DNA of 64,000 bases from Frischella japonica (GTDB lineage Bacteria; Pseudomonadota; Gammaproteobacteria; Enterobacterales; Orbaceae). Position 1 is the stretch's first letter. Each line of letters starts with the position of its first letter. The notes beneath the pieces were generated by a model. It saw nothing but the letters and a program-made list of their open reading frames with translations. It was not told the DNA's origin and made no database searches. Location: contig NZ_JABURY010000016.1 in NCBI RefSeq assembly GCF_014489845.1, positions 228,829 to 292,828 of the forward strand, in the 5' to 3' direction. Shown one piece after another: positions 42,609 to 51,630 of this stretch. The position numbers and the translations under genes are program-made.

Positions 42609-42691
42609 CCAACCGCTAAAAAAAGCAACTAAATCCTTTGCCAATTGCTGGGTCGCCTGTGATTGGTTAATTTAACTAAAGAGAAATCATT

Positions 42692-42976
42692 ATGTTTACA
42701 CTACAAGCTGAAGTAAAAACTGAGCAGGGAAAGAGTGCGAGCCGCCGCCTGCGTCACGCTGGTAAATTCCCAGCAATTATTTATGGTGGTTCAGAAGCGC
42801 CTATCGCAATCACGCTAGACCACAACCAAGTGTTTAATATGCAAGAAAAACCAGAATTTTATTCTGAAGTTTTAACTATTTCAGTTGCTGGTAAAGATGT
42901 GAAAGTGAAAATCCAAGCTGTTCAACGTCACGCTTTTAAACCAAAATTATTACATATGGATTTTGTTAGAGCATAA
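42692..42976 (+). CDS. rplY: 50S ribosomal protein L25
   Basis: 94-residue protein, the same length as E. coli L25, binding 5S rRNA loop E. N-terminus [20 protein letters not shown] and the FPAIIYGG segment are diagnostic; it lacks the Ctc-type C-terminal extension. Single gene with a clear promoter and terminator. Confidence 0.97.
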   Translation: MFTLQAEVKTEQGKSASRRLRHAGKFPAIIYGGSEAPIAITLDHNQVFNMQEKPEFYSEVLTISVAGKDVKVKIQAVQRHAFKPKLLHMDFVRA

Positions 42977-43000
42977 GTTTTAAAATGCTTTTATCAATAA

Positions 43001-43025
43001 AAACCCCACTTAGTTGGGGTTTTTT
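43001..43025. terminator. Bidirectional terminator between rplY and the PTS operon
   Basis: Seven-base-pair stem AACCCCA/TGGGGTT (43002-43008, 43015-43021) with T tracts in both directions. It ends rplY and the convergent PTS-phosphatase operon. Confidence 0.88.
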
Positions 43026-43085
43026 ATAGCAATCTCATCTCACTTTGTCATTATACGATTGTACTGTGCTGTTAACATCAAGTTA

Positions 43086-44144
43086 TTATTGCAAATAGTT
43101 ATCTCGCATGGTTTTAATATCAGCTTCAGTAACACCAAGCTCTTGTTTAATATAATTAATAGGTGAGCCCGCAACTTGTTTCATTGTGTTAAAAATTTCC
43201 AAAATAAAACTTTCTCGAGTATCGATTAAACAAAGCAAATAATCAAGCACATCTTGGTTATCAGTAATTTTTCGATAAGCTGCCATTTTGATTTCGTTGC
43301 GTGCCAACCGATTTTCATGCGTCAACATATAATCTCTAATGATATCGTCTTGTGAAACACCCAATATCAATAAAATTAATAACACACCGTAACCTGTACG
43401 ATCTTTACCACCTCGACAATGTTGAATACTTGGATTATTATGAGTATCCAACATAATTCTTAACATCTGTTTAAATGAATTTTTTGACTTGTCACTTAAC
43501 ACAAAATTACGATACTGCTCTAATACCTGTTCACCTCTACCATTGATTAACTCTTTAGGTATATCACGCATAACGCTTTCAATTAATGCGCGATCCTCAT
43601 TACTCGGTTCTGCAGCGAATTGTGCGGCTAATTCGGCAGTTTGTGCTGATGCATCCAGATGAAACGTCTGTTTTTCGCCTATATTTGTATTTGGGTTGGA
43701 CTTGATCTCATTTTCACTCCGATAATCAATAATAGTTTGAATATTTAGTGCTTCAATATAAGCTTTTGCATCGGCTTTAAGACCGCTTAGATGATTTGAA
43801 CGATAAAATATTCCCCATTTTATGCGACGACCATCGGCCCCCACATAACCACCAAAATCACGAAAATTATTTAATCCGGTAATTGGTAATGTACGTTCTG
43901 AAAATAAGAAAGGCGCCTGCTCTTGCGTTTGCAAAATAAAATACACCCGCTGTTTAGCATGTAAAGGATCATCAATTATCATTGGGCTCTGCACATTTTT
44001 AGCCACTAACGTTTTCATGCCATCACAACAATTTGCTTGCGTTGTCCAGTAAAGATCAATGGATTGATTACCCGTAGATTCAAATGTCAAAACTAATTTT
44101 CCTTGCGTGTTACGAACAACTGATGCTGATTGAATATATGTCAT
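43086..44144 (-). CDS. Tyrosine-protein-phosphatase-like protein (IphP/LipA type) linked to PTS
   Basis: 352-residue protein with an N-terminal beta-rich domain of about 90 residues and a C-terminal phosphatase domain. The P-loop is HCRGGKDRTG, with catalytic C243, the form found in bacterial Tyr/Ser and phosphoinositide phosphatases such as Listeria LipA. NNFRDFGGY and the general-acid loop region upstream are further family marks. No signal peptide, so cytosolic. I use the ATG at 44144, with AAGGATC upstream; an upstream TTG is weaker. It is the last gene of the PTS operon, 13 bases after IID. Possible role: dephosphorylating the sugar phosphate delivered by the PTS, or a PTS protein. This is an inference from context. 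Confidence 0.85.
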   Translation of the reverse strand: MTYIQSASVVRNTQGKLVLTFESTGNQSIDLYWTTQANCCDGMKTLVAKNVQSPMIIDDPLHAKQRVYFILQTQEQAPFLFSERTLPITGLNNFRDFGGYVGADGRRIKWGIFYRSNHLSGLKADAKAYIEALNIQTIIDYRSENEIKSNPNTNIGEKQTFHLDASAQTAELAAQFAAEPSNEDRALIESVMRDIPKELINGRGEQVLEQYRNFVLSDKSKNSFKQMLRIMLDTHNNPSIQHCRGGKDRTGYGVLLILLILGVSQDDIIRDYMLTHENRLARNEIKMAAYRKITDNQDVLDYLLCLIDTRESFILEIFNTMKQVAGSPINYIKQELGVTEADIKTMRDNYLQ

Positions 44145-44157
44145 TATTTTGATCCTT

Positions 44158-44973
44158 TTAATGTAATACGCCAAGAATAGAAAGAATTACGCCAATTATC
44201 ATTACTGCGATAATTAATGACACAGTGTACTTACCCTGGAATTTTCGAACCAGAAAGAATACACTCAACGCAAAAATTAACGTTAAAAAGTTTGGCATGA
44301 CTTTATCAAACATTTCTTGAACTTTAATTGATTGTTCATCTACCTTAATTATTAATGGCGTGGATACTTTTACAGTCGAAGCAATCAAAGATCCTAACAC
44401 CATGACACCAACCACATTAGCTAGATTGCTAATTCGTTGAATAATATTGGAATTTTTTGATTGTTCAATAATATCAATCCCTTTATTATAACCATAATGA
44501 ACAAAGAAATATTTGGTAAAAATATTAACTAGATTATAGATAATAAACATTAATATCGGTCCAATGATATTGCCTTGTAATGCAAAAGCTGCCCCGATAC
44601 TGCCACAAATTGGCATCCAGGTAAATTTCAGTAAACTATCCCCTAATCCCGCAAAAGGCCCCATTAATCCTGCTTTTAAAGAGACAACCGCATCTTTTTC
44701 ATCTTCATCGGTCTTTTCTTCTATTGCGGCAGTGACACCTAAAATTAATGCCCCAGCATTAACTTGCGTATTAAAAAATTCAAAATGACGTTTCATCGCC
44801 CGCACACGTGTCTCTTTATCGGCATCTTTATACAGACGATCTAATATTGGAATCATACAATGCGCAAAACCAATAGTTTGTAATTTTTCATAGTTATAAG
44901 AAAATGGTATAGTTTGTATGCGCCAAAAAACACTATTTAAATCTTTTTTGGTGATTTTATTAACACTATTCAT
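44158..44973 (-). CDS. PTS mannose/fructose/sorbose family transporter subunit IID
   Basis: 271-residue membrane subunit of a mannose-class PTS. It opens with ITKKDLNSVFWR, then FSYNYEKLQTIGFAHCMIPIL, and holds AGLMGPFAGLGDSLLKFTW, the typical IID core. Several membrane helices lie in the C-terminal half. Its ATG overlaps the IIC stop (ATGA), so IIC and IID are coupled. Substrate is unknown. Confidence 0.93.
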   Translation of the reverse strand: MNSVNKITKKDLNSVFWRIQTIPFSYNYEKLQTIGFAHCMIPILDRLYKDADKETRVRAMKRHFEFFNTQVNAGALILGVTAAIEEKTDEDEKDAVVSLKAGLMGPFAGLGDSLLKFTWMPICGSIGAAFALQGNIIGPILMFIIYNLVNIFTKYFFVHYGYNKGIDIIEQSKNSNIIQRISNLANVVGVMVLGSLIASTVKVSTPLIIKVDEQSIKVQEMFDKVMPNFLTLIFALSVFFLVRKFQGKYTVSLIIAVMIIGVILSILGVLH

Positions 44974-45809
44974 AGATCATATTCCTCTTCAACTGGCGTA
45001 TTTATTACTTGATTATCTTGTGCTGCGGATTGTCGACTATTATTCTTATCTGCCATAAATGCCATGTCATACAATACAGCAAAAGCAAGAGCAATAAAGG
45101 TGATTGGGATAATTGGTAATTTAAGATAAGCGGTTAACATAAAACCAAGCAGAAAGAAGAACCACATTCTACCTTTGAGTAACATCAGTAATAAAATACA
45201 AATACCCACAGCAGGAATTAATTTTGATGCCACGCCCATACCCGTGATAATACCCTTAGGAATAACATTTAGAATATTTGTAATCAGATCGCTACCAAAA
45301 TAAACACCAAGGAAACAAGGTACTGCACGAATTAAAAACCAAACTGGAGTGGAAAAATAATGCACTTTAACCAATCCTTGATAATTACCATCTTGAATAC
45401 TTTTTTCCGCCCATGGATTTAAAAAGCAAGCAAATGAACGCCAAAGAATCAGTAACTGTTGACATAAAACTGAAACAGGTAAGGCTAATGCGACACCTGT
45501 AGCTATAATTTTTTCGATAGAGGTATCTGACGAACCATCAGCGACAATACTTCCACTGGTAGCAATACCTAACGAAACACCAATAATCGAACCAGCAACA
45601 ATATCAGGGGCTGAATAAGCTCCAACATTACCAATCCCCATCCACATCAATTCTAATGTTGCACTAATCGCTAGCCCTTGAACGACATCCCCCATGATGA
45701 TGCCTGCTACAGTACCGGTCAATAATGGTCTACGTAACATTTGCGGACCAACATCATCTAATGAACAGATCCCCGCCCAAATCGCGACAAGAATAGCCTG
45801 TGTTAACAT
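44970..45809 (-). CDS. PTS mannose/fructose/sorbose family transporter subunit IIC
   Basis: 279-residue channel subunit of the same system. The N-terminus ILVAIWAGICSLDDVGPQML and RRPLLTGTVAGIIMGD are IIC hallmarks, followed by multiple helices. The C-terminus is hydrophilic (NSRQSAAQDNQVINTPVEEEYDL region). A strong GGAGG ribosome binding site precedes the ATG. Confidence 0.93.
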   Translation of the reverse strand: MLTQAILVAIWAGICSLDDVGPQMLRRPLLTGTVAGIIMGDVVQGLAISATLELMWMGIGNVGAYSAPDIVAGSIIGVSLGIATSGSIVADGSSDTSIEKIIATGVALALPVSVLCQQLLILWRSFACFLNPWAEKSIQDGNYQGLVKVHYFSTPVWFLIRAVPCFLGVYFGSDLITNILNVIPKGIITGMGVASKLIPAVGICILLLMLLKGRMWFFFLLGFMLTAYLKLPIIPITFIALAFAVLYDMAFMADKNNSRQSAAQDNQVINTPVEEEYDL

Positions 45810-45850
45810 AAGTTAACCTCCAAATATTTATAATAAAAAGATAATTAAGA

Positions 45851-46324
45851 CTAATTAAGTAGTGTTTTTAGTAATACTACGGGATCTTTGGGTACCATTT
45901 GCACCTCAACCACAACATTTTTGGCGATCAGATTTTTAAATGCTTGTTCTTCTTCAGGTGTAACCGATACTGCACGTGTCAAAGAACGGCGTCCATCCTG
46001 CATTCGCATACCACCTACATTAAGTTTCTCTATTTCCAGTCCACCGGCAACTAAAGTGTCAACATCCACACTATTAGTAAATAACAACATAGTACGTTTT
46101 TTGATTGGCGTTTTCTTGATAATTTCAATAAATTGTTGAACACCAAATACCAGGACTTTCAAACCAGCAGGCGCTGACATGGTTAAAACTGACTGTTGAA
46201 CCGTATCAGCAGCAGCTTTGTCATTAATCACTAACACTTGTTCAATATCATAATTTTTTACCCATGTAGTAATCACTTGTCCATGAATAAGACGATCATC
46301 AATTCTAGCAACATTGATTGGCAT
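45851..46324 (-). CDS. PTS mannose/fructose/sorbose family subunit IIB
   Basis: 157-residue cytosolic subunit accepting phosphate on H14 in the motif RIDDRLIHGQV and passing it to the sugar. VLVINDKAAADT and the GGMRMQDGRRSL segment match the class. ATG at 46324 with AAGGAAA upstream; an in-frame start 11 codons earlier is unlikely. Confidence 0.93.
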   Translation of the reverse strand: MPINVARIDDRLIHGQVITTWVKNYDIEQVLVINDKAAADTVQQSVLTMSAPAGLKVLVFGVQQFIEIIKKTPIKKRTMLLFTNSVDVDTLVAGGLEIEKLNVGGMRMQDGRRSLTRAVSVTPEEEQAFKNLIAKNVVVEVQMVPKDPVVLLKTLLN

Positions 46325-46334
46325 AATTGTTTCC

Positions 46335-46766
46335 TTATAATTCTGTAGATGGCTCAACTTGAGCTGTTAATATTTGACTAACATCAAAGCAACTTTGCGC
46401 AAAAGATGCTTCAACAATTGATTTAACTTCTTCTCGTGTTCCGTCGCGATTATTTAATATTTCAAGTAAAACCGGGATATTAAAACCACAAAATAGCAAT
46501 ACATCTGAATGCTGTATTACTAATTCTCCAGCTAAATTACATGGTGTTCCGCCCATAAGATCAACCAAAATAATCACACCATCGCCTTCGTTTAGTGCTT
46601 GATAACTTAGTTGCATTTGCTTACGTAATTCATCAATATTGCTATCCACTGATACAGAAATTACATTTATTTTTTCTTGTTTGCCCATTAGCATTTCTGC
46701 ACATTCGAGTGCGCCTTGAGCAAAAGGACCGTGACTGGCTAAAATAATAGGTAGTTGTTTTGACAT
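46335..46766 (-). CDS. PTS mannose/fructose/sorbose family subunit IIA
   Basis: 143-residue subunit with the phosphorylated histidine H12 (ILASHGPFAQG), receiving phosphate from HPr. VILVDLMGGTPCN is the conserved IIA loop. ATG at 46766 is chosen over an in-frame start ten codons upstream because it matches the family N-terminus. First gene of IIA-IIB-IIC-IID-phosphatase. IIA and IIB are separate proteins, unlike E. coli ManX. Confidence 0.93.
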   Translation of the reverse strand: MSKQLPIILASHGPFAQGALECAEMLMGKQEKINVISVSVDSNIDELRKQMQLSYQALNEGDGVIILVDLMGGTPCNLAGELVIQHSDVLLFCGFNIPVLLEILNNRDGTREEVKSIVEASFAQSCFDVSQILTAQVEPSTEL

Positions 46767-46802
46767 AACAAATTTCTCTTCGTATAGTTTTAACATCTAA
46801 AG

Positions 46803-46830
46803 TAAATTTATTACTTAAATAATAAATTTA
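46803..46830. promoter_or_regulatory. Inverted repeat upstream of the PTS operon
   Basis: TAAATTTATT (46803-46812) and AATAAATTTA (46821-46830) form a perfect ten-base inverted repeat with an eight-base spacer, 37 bases ahead of the IIA start. Candidate operator, possibly for the adjacent RpiR-type regulator. AT-richness makes chance occurrence plausible. Confidence 0.35.
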
Positions 46831-46896
46831 TTTAGTAATAAAGTTACATCCTAATAAGTTATTCGTCATTATCTTTTTTTAGGATTTTTTTTAATT

Positions 46897-46912
46897 TGTG
46901 AAGAGGATCATG
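46897..46912. promoter_or_regulatory. Possible CRP site upstream of the PTS operon
   Basis: TGTGA-N6-TCATG: the left half is perfect and the right half matches three of five CRP consensus bases. It lies about 130 bases ahead of IIA, where catabolite control of a PTS operon would be expected. Confidence 0.3.
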
Positions 46913-47003
46913 TTTTTGGGTAAGAATAGAACCAATATCAATAATAAATAATATTCATATTGATGGGATCAAACATAGTAAGGTATTTAGAAAAACATTG
47001 CGG

Positions 47004-47849
47004 TTATTTAAGATGAGGGAACTTACGGGCTTTACGATGTTGCGTTTGAAACTTAAGCTTTTCGTCATATTGTTTAATAAATAAATTAGTGATTAACATA
47101 TTTACTAATGTAATTTGAGAAATTTTAGAGCGAATAGGAATTAAACGCGACACATGTTCTGTGGAAATGGTATGCAATACAATATTTGCTAATCCAGAAA
47201 CTTGGCTTTGTCCCATTTTAGTGATCGCAATAGATGGTATTGATTGTTGATTAGCTATTTTTAATAATTCTATACATTCAGGTGTTTCTCCAGAATGTGA
47301 AATAATAATTACTAAATCGTGTGAATCCAATGAACGAACAATATTACGGCTAATATGTGCATCAAAATGACAATTGACATCTTTTTTAATTTTAATCAGC
47401 TGATATTCTAATTCTTTCCCAACTAAACCACTACTACCTACCCCAAAGATCACTATCTTATGGCTATTAATTAGTAAATCGATAGCGTTATTTAATTCAT
47501 CAGGATTAATCATTGAGTAAGTTTCATCGATAGAAGATTTTTCAACTATCAGCACTTTACGGTTCACATCTTGCAAGTCATCAGTTAGATGAATATCATC
47601 TTGCAAGATATCATTCGTGACGTTTTTAGGCAAAGAAGAGATCAGATCAATTTTAAAATCGCTAAATCCACGATATCCCATTTTATTACATAATCGCAAA
47701 ATCGTACTGGTACTAACCTGATTTAATTTAGCTAAAGCTTGAATACTAACATTTTTCAGCTCTTGCGAATGAGCAATAATATATTCCGCAACCTCTAACT
47801 CCTTAGCTGACAAATCTTTTTTAACTTCCCTAAGTTTTAAATCAATCAT
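47004..47849 (-). CDS. RpiR/MurR-family transcriptional regulator
   Basis: 281-residue regulator: an N-terminal RpiR helix-turn-helix (SIQALAKLNQVSTSTILRLCNKMGY) and a C-terminal SIS sugar-phosphate-binding domain with IVIFGVGSSG and IIISHSGETPE. Such proteins sense phosphosugars. The ATG at 47849 has an ACAGG upstream; an in-frame ATG at 47900 lacks one and would lie inside an inverted repeat. It sits just upstream of the PTS operon on the same strand, with a 237-base gap, and most likely controls it. Confidence 0.9.
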   Translation of the reverse strand: MIDLKLREVKKDLSAKELEVAEYIIAHSQELKNVSIQALAKLNQVSTSTILRLCNKMGYRGFSDFKIDLISSLPKNVTNDILQDDIHLTDDLQDVNRKVLIVEKSSIDETYSMINPDELNNAIDLLINSHKIVIFGVGSSGLVGKELEYQLIKIKKDVNCHFDAHISRNIVRSLDSHDLVIIISHSGETPECIELLKIANQQSIPSIAITKMGQSQVSGLANIVLHTISTEHVSRLIPIRSKISQITLVNMLITNLFIKQYDEKLKFQTQHRKARKFPHLK

Positions 47850-47874
47850 AATTAACCTGTTGTCACGCAATTTA

Positions 47875-47895
47875 TTTACTAAATAGTATAGTAAA
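47875..47895. promoter_or_regulatory. Inverted repeat ahead of the rpiR-type gene
   Basis: TTTACTA and TAGTAAA are perfect seven-base inverted copies separated by seven bases, 26 bases upstream of the chosen start. Candidate autoregulatory operator. Confidence 0.35.
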
Positions 47896-48132
47896 TTCAT
47901 TGCTAAATATGAAAATTATTTTTAATTAAAACAGACTTGGATTTTTATCCATCAACTATCTCATTACATTAATAGGCAGATTTAATATTATATTATAAAA
48001 TAATTAGTTAAAAATTTTTCAAGTAATGAGCGTTTTCCGATGATATCACTTGGCTCACAGCTATATCGCATTAACTTAATTTGATTTAATGTTTATTGTT
48101 ACTTGTGATATTCAAAAAAGATGAATAGGGGT

Positions 48133-49521
48133 TTATTTAAGAATCGTTTCAATAATGCCATGCTCTTGCATTTTATATAATAATGTTCTTCTACTCACTC
48201 CTAAGGCTTTGGCTGTATTTTCCCTGTGCCCTTGATTTTTTCTTAATTCATCGACAATTAGTACTTTTTCATAGTTTTTGAGCTTTTCTTTTAAAGTAAC
48301 GCCCATATCTTGTGTATAATCATTAACCCCAATGCTGGTGTCTTGTGACTGATTTTGAACATGGAGGGGTAAATCTTGTGGATCAATATACAAACCATGC
48401 GACATAATTACGGCATATTCAATTGTGTTTGATAATTCTCTTACATTACCTGGCCAATGATAATGATTAAGAATATCTGCCGACTTAACAGCAAAATCTA
48501 GTAATTCTTTATTATTTTCGGCACAAAATTGCTGAGCAAAATAACGTGCCAGCAACATAATATCTTGTTTCCTTTCACGCAATGGCGGTAGATTTAAACT
48601 CATTACATTCAACCGATAAAATAGATCTTGTCTGAATTCACCGGTTTTTATCATATCCTGTAAATTACGATTTGTTGCAGCAATTAACCTGAAATCTGTT
48701 TTAATTAGTTTGTTTGCGCCTATTGGTTCAAACTCTTTTTCCTGAATGACACGTAACAATTTAACCTGTAAATTCACTGACATTTCAGATACTTCATCTA
48801 AAAAAAGCGTTCCTTGGTGTACACGCTCAAATAAACCTATTTGACGCTGGTATGCTCCGGTAAATGCACCTCTTTCATGACCAAACAGCGTACTTTCTAA
48901 CAATGTTTCTGGTAAAGCTCCACAATTAATTTTAATAAATGGTTTGTTTGAACGAATACTATGAGCATGAATTGTTTTAGCAACTAACTCTTTACCAGTA
49001 CCACTTTCACCAGTAATTAATACTGTTGATTTGGTTTGAGAAACTTTAGCAATATTTCGACAAAGTTCCATCATATTAGGACTATTCGTTATAATCCCAC
49101 CATTTTTATAGAATATTGACTGATTATATTGTAATTGATTAACATTTTGTTTTTTGGCTCTACTTAATGCTAAAGTCCGTTTGATAAGGATTTTTAATTG
49201 ATTCAGGTCAAAAGGTTTAACAACATAATCAAATGCTCCTGATTGCAATGCTTCAACAGCAGTCTCAACATCAGCATAAGCAGTCATTAGAATAATAAAT
49301 AAATCAGGATAGCTATGTTTTACTATTTTAAGCATTTCTAAGCCTGTCATTTGAGGCAATCGATTATCTAATAAGATCAAATCAAATGATTGTTGTTGAA
49401 TCAATGCGATAGCATCTTCACCATTATCGACCGCAATAACGTGATAATATTTCTGTAATAATAAAGATAATAATTTACGTAGATTTAATTCATCTTCGAC
49501 AATTAAAATTTTTTCTATCAT
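48133..49521 (-). CDS. atoC: Sigma-54-dependent response regulator, AtoC-like
   Basis: 462-residue NtrC-family activator: receiver domain with phospho-acceptor D52 (LILLDNRLP), AAA+ domain with Walker A GESGTGKE (171-178) and the sigma-54 contact loop GAFTGA (218-223), and a C-terminal Fis-type helix-turn-helix (ENTAKALGVSRRTLLYKMQEHGI). Sequence is closest to E. coli AtoC. I start at MIEKILIVED; an ATG seven codons earlier, overlapping the kinase gene, is an alternative. It is encoded behind atoB and a matching kinase. I found no clear -24/-12 promoter upstream of atoB. Confidence 0.9.
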   Translation of the reverse strand: MIEKILIVEDELNLRKLLSLLLQKYYHVIAVDNGEDAIALIQQQSFDLILLDNRLPQMTGLEMLKIVKHSYPDLFIILMTAYADVETAVEALQSGAFDYVVKPFDLNQLKILIKRTLALSRAKKQNVNQLQYNQSIFYKNGGIITNSPNMMELCRNIAKVSQTKSTVLITGESGTGKELVAKTIHAHSIRSNKPFIKINCGALPETLLESTLFGHERGAFTGAYQRQIGLFERVHQGTLFLDEVSEMSVNLQVKLLRVIQEKEFEPIGANKLIKTDFRLIAATNRNLQDMIKTGEFRQDLFYRLNVMSLNLPPLRERKQDIMLLARYFAQQFCAENNKELLDFAVKSADILNHYHWPGNVRELSNTIEYAVIMSHGLYIDPQDLPLHVQNQSQDTSIGVNDYTQDMGVTLKEKLKNYEKVLIVDELRKNQGHRENTAKALGVSRRTLLYKMQEHGIIETILK

Positions 49522-49528
49522 AATTTGA

Positions 49529-50422
49529 TCATAAATCTTCATTACATGGTAGTGCTACTTCAACAGTTACACCCTCGTTATTGTCATTCTTCTTAATAAG
49601 AATTATCCCGTGATGTAATAAAATAATTCTTTTAACAAATGATAAACCTAATCCTGTTCCGGATGGTTTAGTGGTAAAAAAAGGCATGAAAATTTTGTGG
49701 ACAATTTCATTTTTAATCCCAATACCATTATCTTTAATTCGAATTAACTGATAGTGCCGATTAGCAGACATACGCGTGGTTATTTCAATGATTGGTGATT
49801 TTTGACTTGCTTGAATTGCATTGACTATTAAATTAAGCAAAGCTTGCTTGATTAACTCTTTGTTTAAATAAATTTTAGACAACTGCTTATCCAATAATAA
49901 GATAAAATCGATATTTTTTGTAGGATGTATTAATTTTATCAACTTTACTACTTCTTCAAGCAAGCTATTTAGATAAATAGGTTTGTGATGTTTTTTTATC
50001 GCTAGTGAAAAATCTAATAATGATTCAAGCAATAAATTAATTGAATCAATCTCTTTGAAAATAATACCGGTATATTCGCAATAATCCGATTGCGGTAATT
50101 CATTAGTTAAATATTGAACAAATCCGCGTAAGGTGGTAAGTGAATTACGGATTTGATGAGCGATACCTGCAATTATTTCGGTTAATGGCTCGATTCCTTC
50201 CATTTTATTCATTAACTTTTGTGTTTCATTTTGTTGGTGAATTTCTTCAAAACTAAGTAAAACACCAATAAAGTTTGCTTGCTGATCTTTTAAATAATGA
50301 ATCTTGTAAACAATGTTAAAAATAGGATTAACTACCATAAAATCATTTTTATATTCAAAATCATCATTTTCCATTTCACTAACAAAATCTAAATTATCAG
50401 TTAAAATCCATTCTTTCATCAT
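49529..50422 (-). CDS. AtoS-like histidine kinase without membrane sensor domain
   Basis: 297-residue kinase. Residues about 1-65 look like the end of a PAS/PAC domain (IHYLKDQQANFIGVLLSFEEI). Then come the H-box AGIAHQIRNSLTTLRG with phospho-acceptor H89, N-box LLNLIVNAIQ, G1 DNGIGI and G2 GTGLGLSF. E. coli AtoS has about 600 residues with two membrane helices and a periplasmic domain; none of that is here. ATG at 50422 has AAGG upstream. The frame extends to an earlier TTG overlapping atoB, adding no membrane helix. It overlaps or abuts atoC, so they form one two-component pair that must sense an intracellular signal. Confidence 0.87.
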   Translation of the reverse strand: MMKEWILTDNLDFVSEMENDDFEYKNDFMVVNPIFNIVYKIHYLKDQQANFIGVLLSFEEIHQQNETQKLMNKMEGIEPLTEIIAGIAHQIRNSLTTLRGFVQYLTNELPQSDYCEYTGIIFKEIDSINLLLESLLDFSLAIKKHHKPIYLNSLLEEVVKLIKLIHPTKNIDFILLLDKQLSKIYLNKELIKQALLNLIVNAIQASQKSPIIEITTRMSANRHYQLIRIKDNGIGIKNEIVHKIFMPFFTTKPSGTGLGLSFVKRIILLHHGIILIKKNDNNEGVTVEVALPCNEDL

Positions 50423-50451
50423 GTTAACCTTATACAGCCAGAGCTCATTAG

Positions 50452-51630
50452 CTAACAACGTTCAAGAATAATGGTAATGCCTAATCCACCACCAATACAC
50501 AATGTAGCAAGACCAAACTGTTTATCTTGATGAATCATGGCATAAAGTAGCGTGACTAAAATCCGTGCACCATTGCTACCAATAGGATGACCTAATGCGA
50601 TCGTACCTCCTCGTACATTAGTTTTAGTCAGATCAAAATCAAGCTCACAATGGAGCGCCAAAAACTGTGCAGCAAATACTTCACTAGCTTCAATCAAATC
50701 GATATCGCTAAGACTCAATGAAGCTTTTTTCAATGCAAGCTTGGTTGCAGATATTGCTCCTAACCCCATCAAATTAGGGTTAATACCACTTGATGCATAG
50801 CTACGTATATAAGCTAAAGGTTCTAAATCCAGTTGCTTAGCTTTATCTTCTGACATCACAATTAATGCAGCAGCACCATCGCTAAAATCTGAAGTATTGC
50901 CCGTTGTAATGGTTCCTTGTCGAAAGATGGTATTTAGTTCATTCAACTGAACTAAATCAATATCGAATTTAGGTAGCTGATCTTGTTGAAAGAGAACGTT
51001 TCCGTTATCCGTGCAAATAGTGATTGGAACAATTTCATCAATAAAATCTCCATTAGCAATCGCTTTTTGAGCCAATTGATGCGATCGATAAGCAAAACGA
51101 TCCTGATCTTCGCGACTAATATCATACATTCTAGCCAGAATTTCTGCTGTCAGCCCCATATGATAACGATTAATCGCGCAAGTTATCCCGTCATTAATTA
51201 ATGTGTTATACATCTGATTTTTGGTATTCTGTGAGTACCGATGTGTTTTGTTATTTATCAGATAAGGAGCTTGTGACATATTTTCCATTCCACCAACAAC
51301 TATAATATTATTATCACCTGCCAGAATACTTTGTACGCCTAATGCAACCGCTTTAAGTCCACTACCACAAACTTTATTTATGGTAAATGCCGGAACATCA
51401 TTAGAAATATTGGCTTTTAATGCAGCCTGACGAGCTGGATTTTGCCCTAATCCTGCTTGTATAACATTGCCGATGATCACTTCGTCAACAAAACTGGCAT
51501 CCAATGCGACGCGCTTTAAAGCCTCTTGAATAACAATGCTACCTAATTCTATGGTACCAACTGATGCTAATAAACCATTAAAACTTCCTATTGCGGTTCT
51601 TGTCGCACTCACTATTACAGCTTTTTTCAT
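50452..51630 (-). CDS. atoB: Acetyl-CoA C-acetyltransferase (thiolase) AtoB
   Basis: 392-residue biosynthetic/degradative thiolase interconverting two acetyl-CoA and acetoacetyl-CoA. Nucleophile C88 lies in NKVCGSGLKA, the catalytic histidine in GGTIALGHPIGSNGAR, and the second cysteine in TLCIGGGLG. AGGAT ribosome binding site. First gene of atoB-kinase-atoC. The CoA-transferase atoDA and the transporter atoE found in E. coli are not in the window. Confidence 0.95.
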   Translation of the reverse strand: MKKAVIVSATRTAIGSFNGLLASVGTIELGSIVIQEALKRVALDASFVDEVIIGNVIQAGLGQNPARQAALKANISNDVPAFTINKVCGSGLKAVALGVQSILAGDNNIIVVGGMENMSQAPYLINNKTHRYSQNTKNQMYNTLINDGITCAINRYHMGLTAEILARMYDISREDQDRFAYRSHQLAQKAIANGDFIDEIVPITICTDNGNVLFQQDQLPKFDIDLVQLNELNTIFRQGTITTGNTSDFSDGAAALIVMSEDKAKQLDLEPLAYIRSYASSGINPNLMGLGAISATKLALKKASLSLSDIDLIEASEVFAAQFLALHCELDFDLTKTNVRGGTIALGHPIGSNGARILVTLLYAMIHQDKQFGLATLCIGGGLGITIILERC

